Notes under the pieces: generated by a model
Told to the model about the DNA's origin: nothing
Databases searched by the model: none
The model's input: the letters and a program-made list of their open reading frames with translations, nothing else
Assembly: GCA_024742475.1 (NCBI GenBank)
Contig: JANSYI010000026.1
Span: 1-64,000, forward strand
Direction: 5' to 3'
Length of the DNA stretch: 64,000 nt
Source: a bacterium
GTDB taxonomy: Bacteria; Myxococcota_A; Polyangia; Nannocystales; Nannocystaceae
Made by a program: the position numbers and the translations under genes
In this document: in pieces, positions 8,309 through 16,629 of the stretch
Numbering within the stretch: the stretch's first letter is position 1
Layout: each line of letters begins with the position of its first letter

Positions 8309-9493
8309 ATGACGACGAAATCCCGTTTCACTCCGCAGACTTATCGACGCCTCGCGTTCGCCTCGCTCGGGGCGCTGCTGATGGCGCCCGGTTGCGACGA
8401 CAGCAAGGACGGCTCGGCCAAGGCGCCGCCCAAGCCGGCCGCCAAGCGCACCTACGGTGAAGCGCCGGCCGAGGGCGCGCCCGCCGGTCCCAGCGTCAAC
8501 CCCGAGGAGGTGCAACTCGCCGCAAAGAAGCTGTTCCAGCCCCTGCAAGACGAGGCCAAGAGCGAGACCAACCCTTGGTCCAAGGAGAAGGCCGACCTGG
8601 GGCGGATGCTCTACTACGAGACCCGGCTCTCGAAGAACCACGACGTCTCGTGCAACACGTGCCACGACCTGGCCAACTTCGGGGTCGACGTACGCGAGGT
8701 CGACGGCAAGCGCGTCAAGACGTCCGAGGGGCACAAGAAGCAGTTCGGCGAGCGCAACTCCCCGACGGTCTACAACGCCGCGTTCCACCTCGCGCAGTTC
8801 TGGGACGGACGCGCCGCCGACGTCGAAGAGCAGGCCAAGGGCCCAGTGCTCAACCCGGTCGAGATGGCCATGGCCGACGAGGCCGCGACGGTGTTCGTGC
8901 TGAAGTCCATCCCGGGCTACGCCGACGCGTTCAAAGCCGCCTTCCCCGACACCGAAGACCCGATCACCTACGACAACATGGCCAAGGCCATCGGCGCGTT
9001 CGAGCGCAAGCTGGTCACGCCGAGCAAGTTCGACGCGTTCATCGGGGGCGACGCCTCGGCCCTGACCGACGCCGAAGCTGCAGGACTGAAGACGTTCATG
9101 GATGTCGGCTGCACGCAATGCCACTCGGGGGCGCTGCTGGGCGGCAACCAGTTCCAGAAGCTCGGCAACGTGAAGCCGTGGCCGAACGTCAAGGACGAGG
9201 GACGCTTCCAGGTCACCAAGTCGGCGCCGGACAAGTTCTCGTTCAAAGTGCCCTCGCTGCGAAACATCACCAAGACGGGGCCCTACCTGCACGACGGATC
9301 GATCGAGAGCCTCGAGGAGATGGTGAACAAGATGGCCGAGCACCAGCTGGCCAAGGGCTCGCTCACCCCCGAGGAGACGCAGTCGATCATGACGTTCCTC
9401 GGCACCCTCGAGGGCAAGATCGACGAGGACTACATCAAGAAGCCCACCCTCCCCGAGAGCGGGCCAGAGACCCCCGCACCCGACGCGTCCTAA
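8309..9493 (+). CDS. Di-haem cytochrome c peroxidase family lipoprotein (CcpA/MauG-like)
   Basis: 394 residues. The signal segment ends near Cys29 (APGC), so it is probably a periplasmic lipoprotein, followed by a Lys/Ala/Pro linker. Two c-type haem sites are seen, CNTCH (115-119) and CTQCH (268-272), with the family segment NSPTVYNAAF between them and KVPSLRNITKTGPYLHDG after the second. This is the bacterial di-haem peroxidase architecture: it reduces hydrogen peroxide with electrons from a cytochrome or cupredoxin, although MauG-like members do other oxidations. One of the clearer Shine-Dalgarno sequences in the window, GAGGAG at 8296-8301, sits 7 nt before the ATG. Confidence 0.93.
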   Translation: MTTKSRFTPQTYRRLAFASLGALLMAPGCDDSKDGSAKAPPKPAAKRTYGEAPAEGAPAGPSVNPEEVQLAAKKLFQPLQDEAKSETNPWSKEKADLGRMLYYETRLSKNHDVSCNTCHDLANFGVDVREVDGKRVKTSEGHKKQFGERNSPTVYNAAFHLAQFWDGRAADVEEQAKGPVLNPVEMAMADEAATVFVLKSIPGYADAFKAAFPDTEDPITYDNMAKAIGAFERKLVTPSKFDAFIGGDASALTDAEAAGLKTFMDVGCTQCHSGALLGGNQFQKLGNVKPWPNVKDEGRFQVTKSAPDKFSFKVPSLRNITKTGPYLHDGSIESLEEMVNKMAEHQLAKGSLTPEETQSIMTFLGTLEGKIDEDYIKKPTLPESGPETPAPDAS

Positions 9494-9642
9494 GCCAGGC
9501 GAACACCAGGGGGCACGCTTGCCGCGCACGAGTACGGCGCTGTCCCCTGGGGACGCCGCGTTTTTGCCTCTGAGGCCTCCTGTGCCCATGCGCAGGGGCG
9601 GGGCGGAGGTACCGGAAAGTGCGATAGGGGAAGTCCGCATGC

Positions 9643-9648
9643 TAATTT
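9643..9648 (+). promoter_or_regulatory. -10-like hexamer TAATTT, 7 nt before the ATG
   Basis: Candidate leaderless promoter for the FG-GAP lipoprotein gene at 9656. No convincing -35 hexamer is seen. Confidence 0.45.
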
Positions 9649-9655
9649 CCGGTCG

Positions 9656-11359
9656 ATGCGGTCTGTAAGTCCTCTCCTGGTGGCGGCGCTCGCCTGCGCG
9701 ATCGTGCCCGCATGCAACGAGTCGGAGCCTACGGTCGCTTCGGCGGAGAGTCAGTCGATCGGCCCCGGCGGGGGCATGGTCGAAGCAGGCGCGCTGCGAA
9801 TCACGATCCCGCCGGGGGCTCTGTCAGCCCTCACCGAGTTCACGATCACCCCGACCGCGGACGGCCCGCCGGCGCTGGGTGCGGCCTACCGCGTGTCACC
9901 GCAGCTGTCGCTCGCCGTCCCGGCGACCCTCGAATACACGTTCACCGTGGCCGAGGTTCAGGGCCGAGATCCCAACCGGTTGGTGATCGGGCGGGACATC
10001 GGGGGCTCTTACGCGCCGCTGCCTCGCGAGAGCATCGACTTCGACGCGCGCGTCGTCACCTGTACCGACGACTCGCTCGCGGTGCACTACGGTTTGATCG
10101 TCTCCTCCGACGTCAACGGCGACACCGATACGGACGTTGGCTCGGAAACTGAGACGACCGACGGCACGACGACCGACGATCCGAGCACGACGACCGACGA
10201 CCCGACGCTCACCGACACGGATCCCTCGACGACCACCACCGAGTCGACGACGACGGGCGATGAGACCAGCGGCACGAGCAGCACGACGGACGCGACCACG
10301 GGTCCGGGCGAGTGCGGCGACGGCAGTGTCAACACGGGCGAGGTCTGCTTCATCGAAGGCCTCTCGTTCGACGCGCCTGCGGGACCACGCGCGATCGTGG
10401 CCACGGACCTCGACGGCGACGGCAACGCGGACACACTCGTCGCGGGCGGTACCGACAACGCGGTCGCGGTGCGCTCGGGCAACGGCACGGGCATCCTCAT
10501 CGCCGATGCGACCTACACGGTCGGCACCAACCCCTCCTCGCTGAGGCTGGCCGACCTCGACGACGACGGTGTCCTCGACCTCATCGTCTCCCTGCAAGGT
10601 GACCAGACCGTCGGCGTACTGATCGGCGCGGGCGATGGCACCTTCGGCGACGTCACGCCCTACGACGCGGGCGGCAACGGGCCGCTCGCGGTCAGCGTCG
10701 GCGACATCAACGAAGACACGTTCCCCGACGTGGTCGTGGCCAAGACGAGCGCAAACGTCAGCCTCCTGCCCGGAGACGGCACGGGCGCCCTCGGTGAGGC
10801 TGTGGCCATCGATGTCGGCGGCGCCTCGGCAGACGTGTTCGTCGGTGATTTCTCGGGCGACGACAACCTCGACGTCTTGGGCATCGTCGCGCAAGATCTC
10901 GTCTTGGTCTCGGGCAACGGCGCGGGCTTGTTTGGCGCCCCCGCGACGACGGCGATGGGCGCCGCCACGACCGCGTTCGCCGTCGCCGACATCAACGGCG
11001 ACATGAACGACGACGCGGCCGTCACCACCGAGGGCCTCGTCACGATCGCCTTGGGCAGCGGCGTGGGCACCTTCGGCGGAGGCGTACCGTTCGCCGTGGG
11101 CGGGGGCACGGTGGCCATCACCGCCGCCGACGTCAACGCCGACGGCGAGCTCGACCTCATCACGGTCGACCAGACGGACGAGACGGTCACCATCTTGGTG
11201 GGTAACGGGCTCGGCGCCTTCGACGAGACGTTCACCTTCTCCACCGGCGGAAGCCCGAGCGCCCTCGCGGTCGCCGACTTCAACGGCGACGGCGTCGGCG
11301 ACATCGCCGTGACCAACGAGGCCGACGACGACACCACGCTGCTGCTCTCGGATCCCTAG
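9656..11359 (+). CDS. FG-GAP/VCBS repeat lipoprotein with N-terminal ZU5-like domain
   Basis: 567 residues. Signal peptide with lipobox VPAC (Cys20). Residues about 35-135 resemble a ZU5-type beta domain (GPGGGMVEAGALRITIPPGA). A Thr/Asp/Ser linker spans about 155-220, followed by a Cys pair (CGDGSVNTGEVC). From about 240 to the end there are about seven beta-propeller repeats with calcium-loop signatures such as DLDGDGNAD, DLDDDGVLD, DINGDMNDD and DFNGDGVGD. FG-GAP propellers bind ligands or partner proteins at the cell surface. It stands alone between the peroxidase gene and a convergent LRR gene. No enzymatic residues are apparent. Confidence 0.86.
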   Translation: MRSVSPLLVAALACAIVPACNESEPTVASAESQSIGPGGGMVEAGALRITIPPGALSALTEFTITPTADGPPALGAAYRVSPQLSLAVPATLEYTFTVAEVQGRDPNRLVIGRDIGGSYAPLPRESIDFDARVVTCTDDSLAVHYGLIVSSDVNGDTDTDVGSETETTDGTTTDDPSTTTDDPTLTDTDPSTTTTESTTTGDETSGTSSTTDATTGPGECGDGSVNTGEVCFIEGLSFDAPAGPRAIVATDLDGDGNADTLVAGGTDNAVAVRSGNGTGILIADATYTVGTNPSSLRLADLDDDGVLDLIVSLQGDQTVGVLIGAGDGTFGDVTPYDAGGNGPLAVSVGDINEDTFPDVVVAKTSANVSLLPGDGTGALGEAVAIDVGGASADVFVGDFSGDDNLDVLGIVAQDLVLVSGNGAGLFGAPATTAMGAATTAFAVADINGDMNDDAAVTTEGLVTIALGSGVGTFGGGVPFAVGGGTVAITAADVNADGELDLITVDQTDETVTILVGNGLGAFDETFTFSTGGSPSALAVADFNGDGVGDIAVTNEADDDTTLLLSDP

Positions 11360-11386
11360 GCAAGGGAAGGGGACAGAGGCGAAGCG

Positions 11387-12349
11387 CTAGACCGCGATCT
11401 CTTCGTCGTCGCGGGTCGGGTCGCCTTCGGTCGCCACGCTGAGCGTCTCGAGGGCGGGCAGGTTTGGGGACTTGGCCAGCGACAGCGCAGCCGCGCGAGT
11501 GAAGGTAGAGGCCGTGCCGAGCCACTCCAGGCTGGGGAGCTCGGCACCGCCGAACGGGTCGCTGCGCAGGCGCTCGTCGTGCGCGTCGATGCCCACGGAG
11601 ACGTCCAGTCGCCGGAGCTTGGGCCGCCGCATTCCGGCAAGCCCCTTGGTCCAAAGCTCCGGCTTGGTGCTGTTGTGGGTGAGCATGAGCGACTCGAGGT
11701 TTGGCAGCGCCTTGCCCGACAGAAGCAGCGGTAGGCTCGCGCCGGGCTTGGTGTTGCTCAGGTCCAACGCCGTGAAGCTCTGTACCGCGGCCAGCCCCCC
11801 ATCTTGCAGGAGCGCTTTGACCCCTGCGGCACCCAGACCGTTGCTCGCCAGCTTCAGCTCGACGAGTGCGGGCAACGCCTCGGTCGCGGCCAACGCCGCC
11901 GTCCCGGCCTTGCGGATCTTGTTGTAGCGCAGGTCCAGGCTCTTCAGCGACGGATAGGGGCCCGCGTCCAAGAACGCCGTGACGCCGGCGTCCTTCATCT
12001 TGCTGTGGTTGACCTGCAGCCCCTGCGCCTCCGCGAACAGGCCGCGCTCGCACCAGGCCGCGAAGTCGGCGGTGATCTCCTCGTACGACCCCAGCTCCAC
12101 GCACTCGACGGAGCCGAACAGGGTGCGCAGAGCGTCGTCCTCGATGCCCTCGAGGGCCGGCAGCGCGTCACACCCGAACACGATGGCCGAAAGCGCAGGA
12201 AACGCGCTGCGATGCTCGATCAACGCGCGCAACACCGCCTCGAATTCCTCGTCCTCTTCCTCCTCGATTGTGAAGGTGGCGACTTGGTCGGGAGGGATGA
12301 CCTCGCCATCGAAGGTCTTGACGGTCAGGACGGAGGGAAGCTCGGCCAC
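11387..12349 (-). CDS. Leucine-rich repeat protein
   Basis: 320 residues without a signal peptide. About residues 105-260 carry ribonuclease-inhibitor-like LRRs (SLKSLDLRYNKI, ALVELKLASNGL, FTALDLSN, NLESLMLTHN). The N-terminal 100 residues contain a Glu-rich stretch (EEEEDEEFEAV) and resemble the leader of myxobacterial LRR proteins that sense or bind other proteins. The GTG start at 12349 is supported by a TACAGT -10 element 7 nt upstream. It follows the TPR gene by 27 bp on the same strand, so it may be expressed both from that operon and from its own promoter. Partners are unknown. Confidence 0.82.
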   Translation of the reverse strand: MAELPSVLTVKTFDGEVIPPDQVATFTIEEEEDEEFEAVLRALIEHRSAFPALSAIVFGCDALPALEGIEDDALRTLFGSVECVELGSYEEITADFAAWCERGLFAEAQGLQVNHSKMKDAGVTAFLDAGPYPSLKSLDLRYNKIRKAGTAALAATEALPALVELKLASNGLGAAGVKALLQDGGLAAVQSFTALDLSNTKPGASLPLLLSGKALPNLESLMLTHNSTKPELWTKGLAGMRRPKLRRLDVSVGIDAHDERLRSDPFGGAELPSLEWLGTASTFTRAAALSLAKSPNLPALETLSVATEGDPTRDDEEIAV

Positions 12350-12356
12350 TGGTAGA

Positions 12357-12362
12357 ACTGTA
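12357..12362 (-). promoter_or_regulatory. -10-like hexamer TACAGT, 7 nt before the GTG of the LRR gene
   Basis: Read on the minus strand. It supports the GTG at 12349 as the start and implies a leaderless internal promoter between the TPR and LRR genes. Confidence 0.5.
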
Positions 12363-12376
12363 CCAGCGCGCTGCCT

Positions 12377-14863
12377 CTACAGACGTCCGAGGTTCTCGCG
12401 GTACGACGCCTTGTCGCCGGAATCGGCCAGCGCGATCGCCTTCTCGTAGGCCTTCTTGGCGCCGCTCTTGTCGCCGAAGCGCAGCAGCGTGTGCCCGTGG
12501 ATCTCGTGCGCACCGGGGCTCTCGGGGTCGAGCTCGAGCGCCTTCTTGGCGCTGCTGCGGGCTTCGGACGCCTCGTTGGCCGCCAGCTCGGTACGCGCGC
12601 GAATGATCCACGCCTCGGCGTGATAGCCGACGCGCTCGGTGAGCTCTCGGGCGACCCGCAGCGCGACCGCGTCCTTCTTGTTGCGCGTCCACAACCGGGT
12701 CGTCAGCGCCCCGGCATCGAGCAGCTCGGCCGTCGTCGTCGTGTCCGAGGCCAGCATCGCCCCCCAGGCCGAGCGAGCCATCGGCGCCGCTTGAACCGTG
12801 CGGCCCACGCGGGCGGAGATCTTGGCTCGCGCGATACGAAGCAGACCGACGTCTCCCTCGGGGACGGTCGCCACGGCCCGGCGCGCGACCGCGTCGGCGC
12901 CCTTGCGGTCGAACTGCTTGAGCAGCGTCATCGCCAGCAGCACGTGCGCGTCGGTGTCTGCCGGCCGCGCCGCGATGACGGCTTCGAGCTCGGTTCGGGC
13001 GGTGGCCAGCTGCTCCTTCGAGCCGCCCCGCAACGCGAGCCGCGCTCTCTCCTTGCGGAGCGCCAGCGCGTCGGCGCCTGCCTCCTCGGCGTCCTTCAGC
13101 AGCCGCTCGACCTTGTCCTCGTCGAGCGCCCCACCCTGCTCGATCAGCAGCCGGACGTGCCGCAGCGTGAACGGCCAGCCCACGCCGACCTCGCCCTGCA
13201 GCGCGTCCATCCGCTCGAGCGCCTCGCGGGTGTACCCCACGTCGGCGAGATAGCGGGCCAGCGCGACGCGGTAGCGCGGCAAGGTGGGGTTCGTCTTCGC
13301 CGCGTCGCGCAGCAGCTCGAGCGCCTTCTTCTCCGCCTGCGGGTCGGTCATCCGGCGACGGTGCCAGATGCCGCTGAGCAGGTACTGCGCCTCTGCGGGC
13401 ACCGACTCACGGTCGATCGCCTTCTCCAGGGCTCGTTTGGCCTTCTTGTCGCGCTTGCTCGCGTCCTCGGGCTTTCCGTCTTGCAGCAGGTGGGCCTCGC
13501 CAAGGCCCGTGAACGCTCGCGGCGCGTGGGCTTCTTGTTCGGCGAGTGCTTCGAGGCGACGCAGCGCGAGCGCCTTGTCCCCCAGGCGGAGGTCGACGCG
13601 CGCCGCCGCCACCTCGAGGTCGTGCCGCCCCGGGAGCATCTTGCCCGCCCGCTCGACCCACGGTTTGGCTTCTTGCCAGCGGTTCTGCTCGACCAGCGCG
13701 AGCGCCTGCAGCAGCGCAACCCAAGGGTGCGCCTGCGGGGCCTTCTCGAGCTGCGAGAGCGCCTTCATCACGTCCCCGCCGATGAGCGTCGCCCATGCCG
13801 CGTAGATCTTCTTTTCGTCCTTGGTGAACGCGGACGCCTCGAGCCAGTCTTCGTAGCGGGACGTGTCGCCGGCATCCAGCGCGGTCTGCACGGCGAGGCG
13901 CCGCGCCAGCATGTTCCACGAGGACAGGTTGGGCCACGCGTCGTCGAGCTGTGACAGCGCGTCCTCCGGCTCTCCCTCGGCGACGTGAGCCACCGCCCGC
14001 GAGAGCGCAGCGTGGGCGCGATCGCGGGGGGAGAGCGCCTCGGGCGGCATCGCCAACAGCTGCTCGGCCACGCTGGCCACGCCTCCGAGTTCTTGGTGCA
14101 GGTGCGCGTTGAAGAGCGCCTCGTCGGCGGCGAGGCCGTAGTGCGAGCGCGCCTGCTCCCGCGCCTGCGCCAGCATCGAGAGCGCCTCTTGGCTCCGCCC
14201 CGACAGGAGCAGGAGGTAGGCGTGCACGCGACGAAGGGCCGTGCCGGCGTCACCCGCCTCGACACGCTCCCCGAGCGCCCCCGTCGTCTCCGCCAGCCCC
14301 TGAGGGTCGGACTCCGCCCGCGCGGCCGCCACCATTCCCCGAAGCCAGTCGAGCTCGAGCGTCTCGAACGTCGATGGCGACTCGCCGAGCCCCACGTCGA
14401 GCGCCCCCGCGGCGGCGTCGAGGTCGCCCGCCGCGAATGCCAGCATCCCCTCGGCGATCGTCTTGGCCGGTGAGGGCTGCAGCGACGCGACGGCCGTCTG
14501 CGCGGCCTCTTCCTCGGCCCCGAACTCCGCCCACAAGTGCGCCCGCATCAGCGCCCGTGCACCTCGCAGCGGGACGTGATCGGGGTGGCGCTCCAGCCCG
14601 AGCTCGGCGAGCTCGACCGCACCGACGAGGTCGGCCACCGTGCCTTGCACGTACTGACCCTCGACCCGCTCGATGACCGAGTCGCGGTCGCGCTGGTCCG
14701 CGAGGTGTTTGATCCCCAGGCCGGCCAGCAAGAGCGCGAGCCCGAGCGCGGTGATTTGCGCCGCGCGCTTGAGGATGCGCCGACGGTTCTGCCGCTGGAT
14801 GTCGCCGATCAGGTCACCGCTGCCCGTCGTGAACGGGGAGCGCTCGGTCCGGCGAAGGTCCAT
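12377..14863 (-). CDS. Membrane-anchored tetratricopeptide repeat protein
   Basis: 828 residues. A short cytoplasmic N-terminus (1-33, with a basic QRQNRRRILKRAA segment) precedes one membrane helix (about 34-52). The rest is alpha-helical TPR sequence, recognisable near 400-480, 640-690 and in the last 60 residues (KKALELDPESPGAHEIHG, then KKAYEKAIALADSG). It probably works as a periplasmic scaffold. I chose the ATG at 14863 over the TTG 9 nt upstream because a TATCGT -10 element lies 8 nt before the ATG. It is third in the prmC-lipoprotein-TPR-LRR series, all on the minus strand with gaps of 27-47 bp. No specific complex can be named. Confidence 0.84.
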   Translation of the reverse strand: MDLRRTERSPFTTGSGDLIGDIQRQNRRRILKRAAQITALGLALLLAGLGIKHLADQRDRDSVIERVEGQYVQGTVADLVGAVELAELGLERHPDHVPLRGARALMRAHLWAEFGAEEEAAQTAVASLQPSPAKTIAEGMLAFAAGDLDAAAGALDVGLGESPSTFETLELDWLRGMVAAARAESDPQGLAETTGALGERVEAGDAGTALRRVHAYLLLLSGRSQEALSMLAQAREQARSHYGLAADEALFNAHLHQELGGVASVAEQLLAMPPEALSPRDRAHAALSRAVAHVAEGEPEDALSQLDDAWPNLSSWNMLARRLAVQTALDAGDTSRYEDWLEASAFTKDEKKIYAAWATLIGGDVMKALSQLEKAPQAHPWVALLQALALVEQNRWQEAKPWVERAGKMLPGRHDLEVAAARVDLRLGDKALALRRLEALAEQEAHAPRAFTGLGEAHLLQDGKPEDASKRDKKAKRALEKAIDRESVPAEAQYLLSGIWHRRRMTDPQAEKKALELLRDAAKTNPTLPRYRVALARYLADVGYTREALERMDALQGEVGVGWPFTLRHVRLLIEQGGALDEDKVERLLKDAEEAGADALALRKERARLALRGGSKEQLATARTELEAVIAARPADTDAHVLLAMTLLKQFDRKGADAVARRAVATVPEGDVGLLRIARAKISARVGRTVQAAPMARSAWGAMLASDTTTTAELLDAGALTTRLWTRNKKDAVALRVARELTERVGYHAEAWIIRARTELAANEASEARSSAKKALELDPESPGAHEIHGHTLLRFGDKSGAKKAYEKAIALADSGDKASYRENLGRL

Positions 14864-14871
14864 GGCGGCCA

Positions 14872-14877
14872 ACGATA
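14872..14877 (-). promoter_or_regulatory. -10-like hexamer TATCGT, 8 nt before the TPR gene ATG
   Basis: Minus-strand element that argues for the ATG at 14863 rather than the TTG at 14872, which overlaps the hexamer. Confidence 0.5.
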
Positions 14878-14902
14878 CGATCGTATGGGCCCCGATACAC
14901 GG

Positions 14903-15466
14903 TCAGCGGACCGCCACGGGCTCGAGAGTCGACGCTTTCTTCGGCTTCGCCCGGCGGTTCTTCTTCTTGTCGTACTTGTTCTCTTCGCCGATCTTGTGTT
15001 CTTTCCGATACGCCTCGAGCCCTGGGAGGTAGGGATGGGGGTCTTCGGCGACCTCTGCGAAGATGGCCAGGGGTGTTCCCCCGGCTCGCCGCTCGTCCAC
15101 CAGGACGAACCGACCGTCATGGAATTGCCACAGCTGGTCGACGACGGTGCGTTCGACCACGAGCTCACGGTCGGTGTGCCAGACGATCTCCGCCCGGCTC
15201 GCGGCGACACCGCGCTCACGGTCGAGGTCGAGCCGCACGACCTCGTACTCGACGACGACGAGCTCTTCCTCGGTCGCCTCGTGGCGGGCAAGGAACTGGT
15301 CCTTGGACTGCGGGGGCACGTGCTGCACCGCGCGGTCGATGTCTCCCCAACGCAGCGCCCGGTTGTAGGCGCTGGACGTGTCGCGGATCTTCGAGGCCAT
15401 CCCGTCGCCCGTCATGCAGCCCGACGAGAGGGTGAGCAGGACGAGGGTGCAGGCGGAGCGCAGCAT
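14903..15466 (-). CDS. Small lipoprotein of unknown function
   Basis: 187 residues. The signal peptide ends at the lipobox SSGC (Cys17). The mature domain begins with a helix containing Tyr-Asn-Arg-Ala-Leu-Arg-Trp-Gly, then alternating beta strands rich in Val/Glu, which looks like an NTF2/SnoaL-like alpha+beta fold. It ends in a basic Lys/Arg tail (YDKKKNRRAKPKK). In many delta-proteobacteria similar small lipoproteins sit beside TPR genes; here it lies 39 bp upstream of one. TAGCGT 6 nt before the ATG suggests its own promoter. I do not recognise the family with certainty. Confidence 0.75.
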   Translation of the reverse strand: MLRSACTLVLLTLSSGCMTGDGMASKIRDTSSAYNRALRWGDIDRAVQHVPPQSKDQFLARHEATEEELVVVEYEVVRLDLDRERGVAASRAEIVWHTDRELVVERTVVDQLWQFHDGRFVLVDERRAGGTPLAIFAEVAEDPHPYLPGLEAYRKEHKIGEENKYDKKKNRRAKPKKASTLEPVAVR

Positions 15467-15472
15467 GGCACC

Positions 15473-15478
15473 ACGCTA
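15473..15478 (-). promoter_or_regulatory. -10-like hexamer TAGCGT, 6 nt before the ATG at 15466
   Basis: Minus strand; it would give a leaderless mRNA for the small lipoprotein gene. Confidence 0.5.
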
Positions 15479-15513
15479 TCGCGCACCGATCGCGCCACCA
15501 AAAAACGCGCGGC

Positions 15514-16377
15514 TCAGGCCGGCGTGAACCCGCGGACGACTCGCTCGATCTGCCCGTAGTCCTTGCGGGCCGCGACCTGCTCGAACCCCGCGTCACGCAT
15601 GAGGTCCGCCACCGCCTGGGATTGATCGTGGCCGAGCTCCAGATACAGCCCAGCCCCGGGCGCGAGCGCGCGGCGGGCCTGGACGATCAGGCGCCGAATG
15701 AGATCGAGCCCGTCGGCCCCGCCGTCGAGCGCCAGGCGAGGCTCCCAGCGGGCGACCTCGGGCTGGAGCGCATCGAGCTCGGCGGAGGGGATGTACGGGA
15801 GGTTGGCCGCGACGGCTCGCCATCCCCCCTCGGGGGTCGGCACGGCCTCCATGAGGTCCGAGCGCACCAAGCGGACCTCGAGCGCGGCCGACGTCGCGTT
15901 CTTCGACGCCAACGCGAGGGCATCGTCGCTGACGTCACAGGCGGTCACCGACGCACCGGGTCGAGCCTTGGCGATCGCCAGCGCCACCGCGCCCGAGCCC
16001 GTGCCGACGTCGAGGATGGCGGCCCCATCGGCGGCGTCACTGGGGAGCTCTTCGAGCAGCCAGTCGACGAGGTGCTCGGTGTCGGGTCGGGGCACGAGCA
16101 CGCGCGGGTCGACCTCGAGCTCCAAGTCGAGCGCGTGAAAGCCTCGCCGCCCCAAGAGGTAGGCGACCGGCTCCCGGGCGAGCCGGCGCTTGACCCACCC
16201 GCGGAACGTCGCCTTGGCCTCAGGGGACACAACGTCGTCGTGCCGCACGTACAGCGACATGCGATCGCACCCCATTGCCGCGGCGAGCAAGTACTCGACG
16301 TCGGTGCGGGCGCCGTCGATGCCGGCCTTGGTGAAACGCTCCTGGGTCCACTGCATCAACTCGCGCACCGTCCACAT
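15514..16377 (-). CDS. prmC: Peptide chain release factor N5-glutamine methyltransferase
   Basis: Methylates the GGQ glutamine of release factors RF1/RF2 using SAM. With the ATG at 16377 the protein is 287 residues, the usual length, and begins WTVRELMQWTQERF like other PrmC proteins; an in-frame TTG at 16491 would add an unlikely Pro/Gly-rich 38 residues. Seen: the N-terminal helical domain with GARTDVEYLLA, RVLVPRPDTEHLVD, and SAM motif I LDVGTGSGAVALA. The substrate-binding motif reads NLPY instead of the common NPPY, so one proline is replaced by leucine while Asn, Pro and Tyr remain. First gene of the minus-strand series that ends with the LRR gene. No prfA is visible nearby. Confidence 0.9.
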   Translation of the reverse strand: MWTVRELMQWTQERFTKAGIDGARTDVEYLLAAAMGCDRMSLYVRHDDVVSPEAKATFRGWVKRRLAREPVAYLLGRRGFHALDLELEVDPRVLVPRPDTEHLVDWLLEELPSDAADGAAILDVGTGSGAVALAIAKARPGASVTACDVSDDALALASKNATSAALEVRLVRSDLMEAVPTPEGGWRAVAANLPYIPSAELDALQPEVARWEPRLALDGGADGLDLIRRLIVQARRALAPGAGLYLELGHDQSQAVADLMRDAGFEQVAARKDYGQIERVVRGFTPA

Positions 16378-16589
16378 CGTGTCGCGCGCCGCCGGCGAAC
16401 CTGAGCGTCCCCCGCCGGGACGGGAGCCGCCGGGGGGCGATGCGGGCGCGCGATCGGAGGGGCTGGGCATGATGCGGGCGATTTCGTTCAACGCTGTTCA
16501 TCGGCCAAAGATGCGGCGTTCTGGAGCGCTGGACGTTTCCGGTCGGGGATTAGCACATTTTCCTACTTGGACGGAGGGGCCTCGGCACG

Positions 16590-16595
16590 TACCGT
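16590..16595 (+). promoter_or_regulatory. -10-like hexamer TACCGT with TTGGAC at -35 position
   Basis: TTGGAC at 16567-16572, a 17-bp spacer, then TACCGT. The transcript would start near 16603, giving a leader of about 26 nt to the metzincin ATG at 16630. An out-of-frame ATG lies at 16604. Confidence 0.45.
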
Positions 16596-16629
16596 GGATC
16601 GACATGGCCCAACCCGGGCCCCCTCCGCG

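Noticed and set aside
16378..16491. 38-residue N-terminal extension of PrmC from a TTG start
   Set aside because: The extension is Pro/Gly/Arg-rich, unlike PrmC proteins, which begin near the ATG at 16377.
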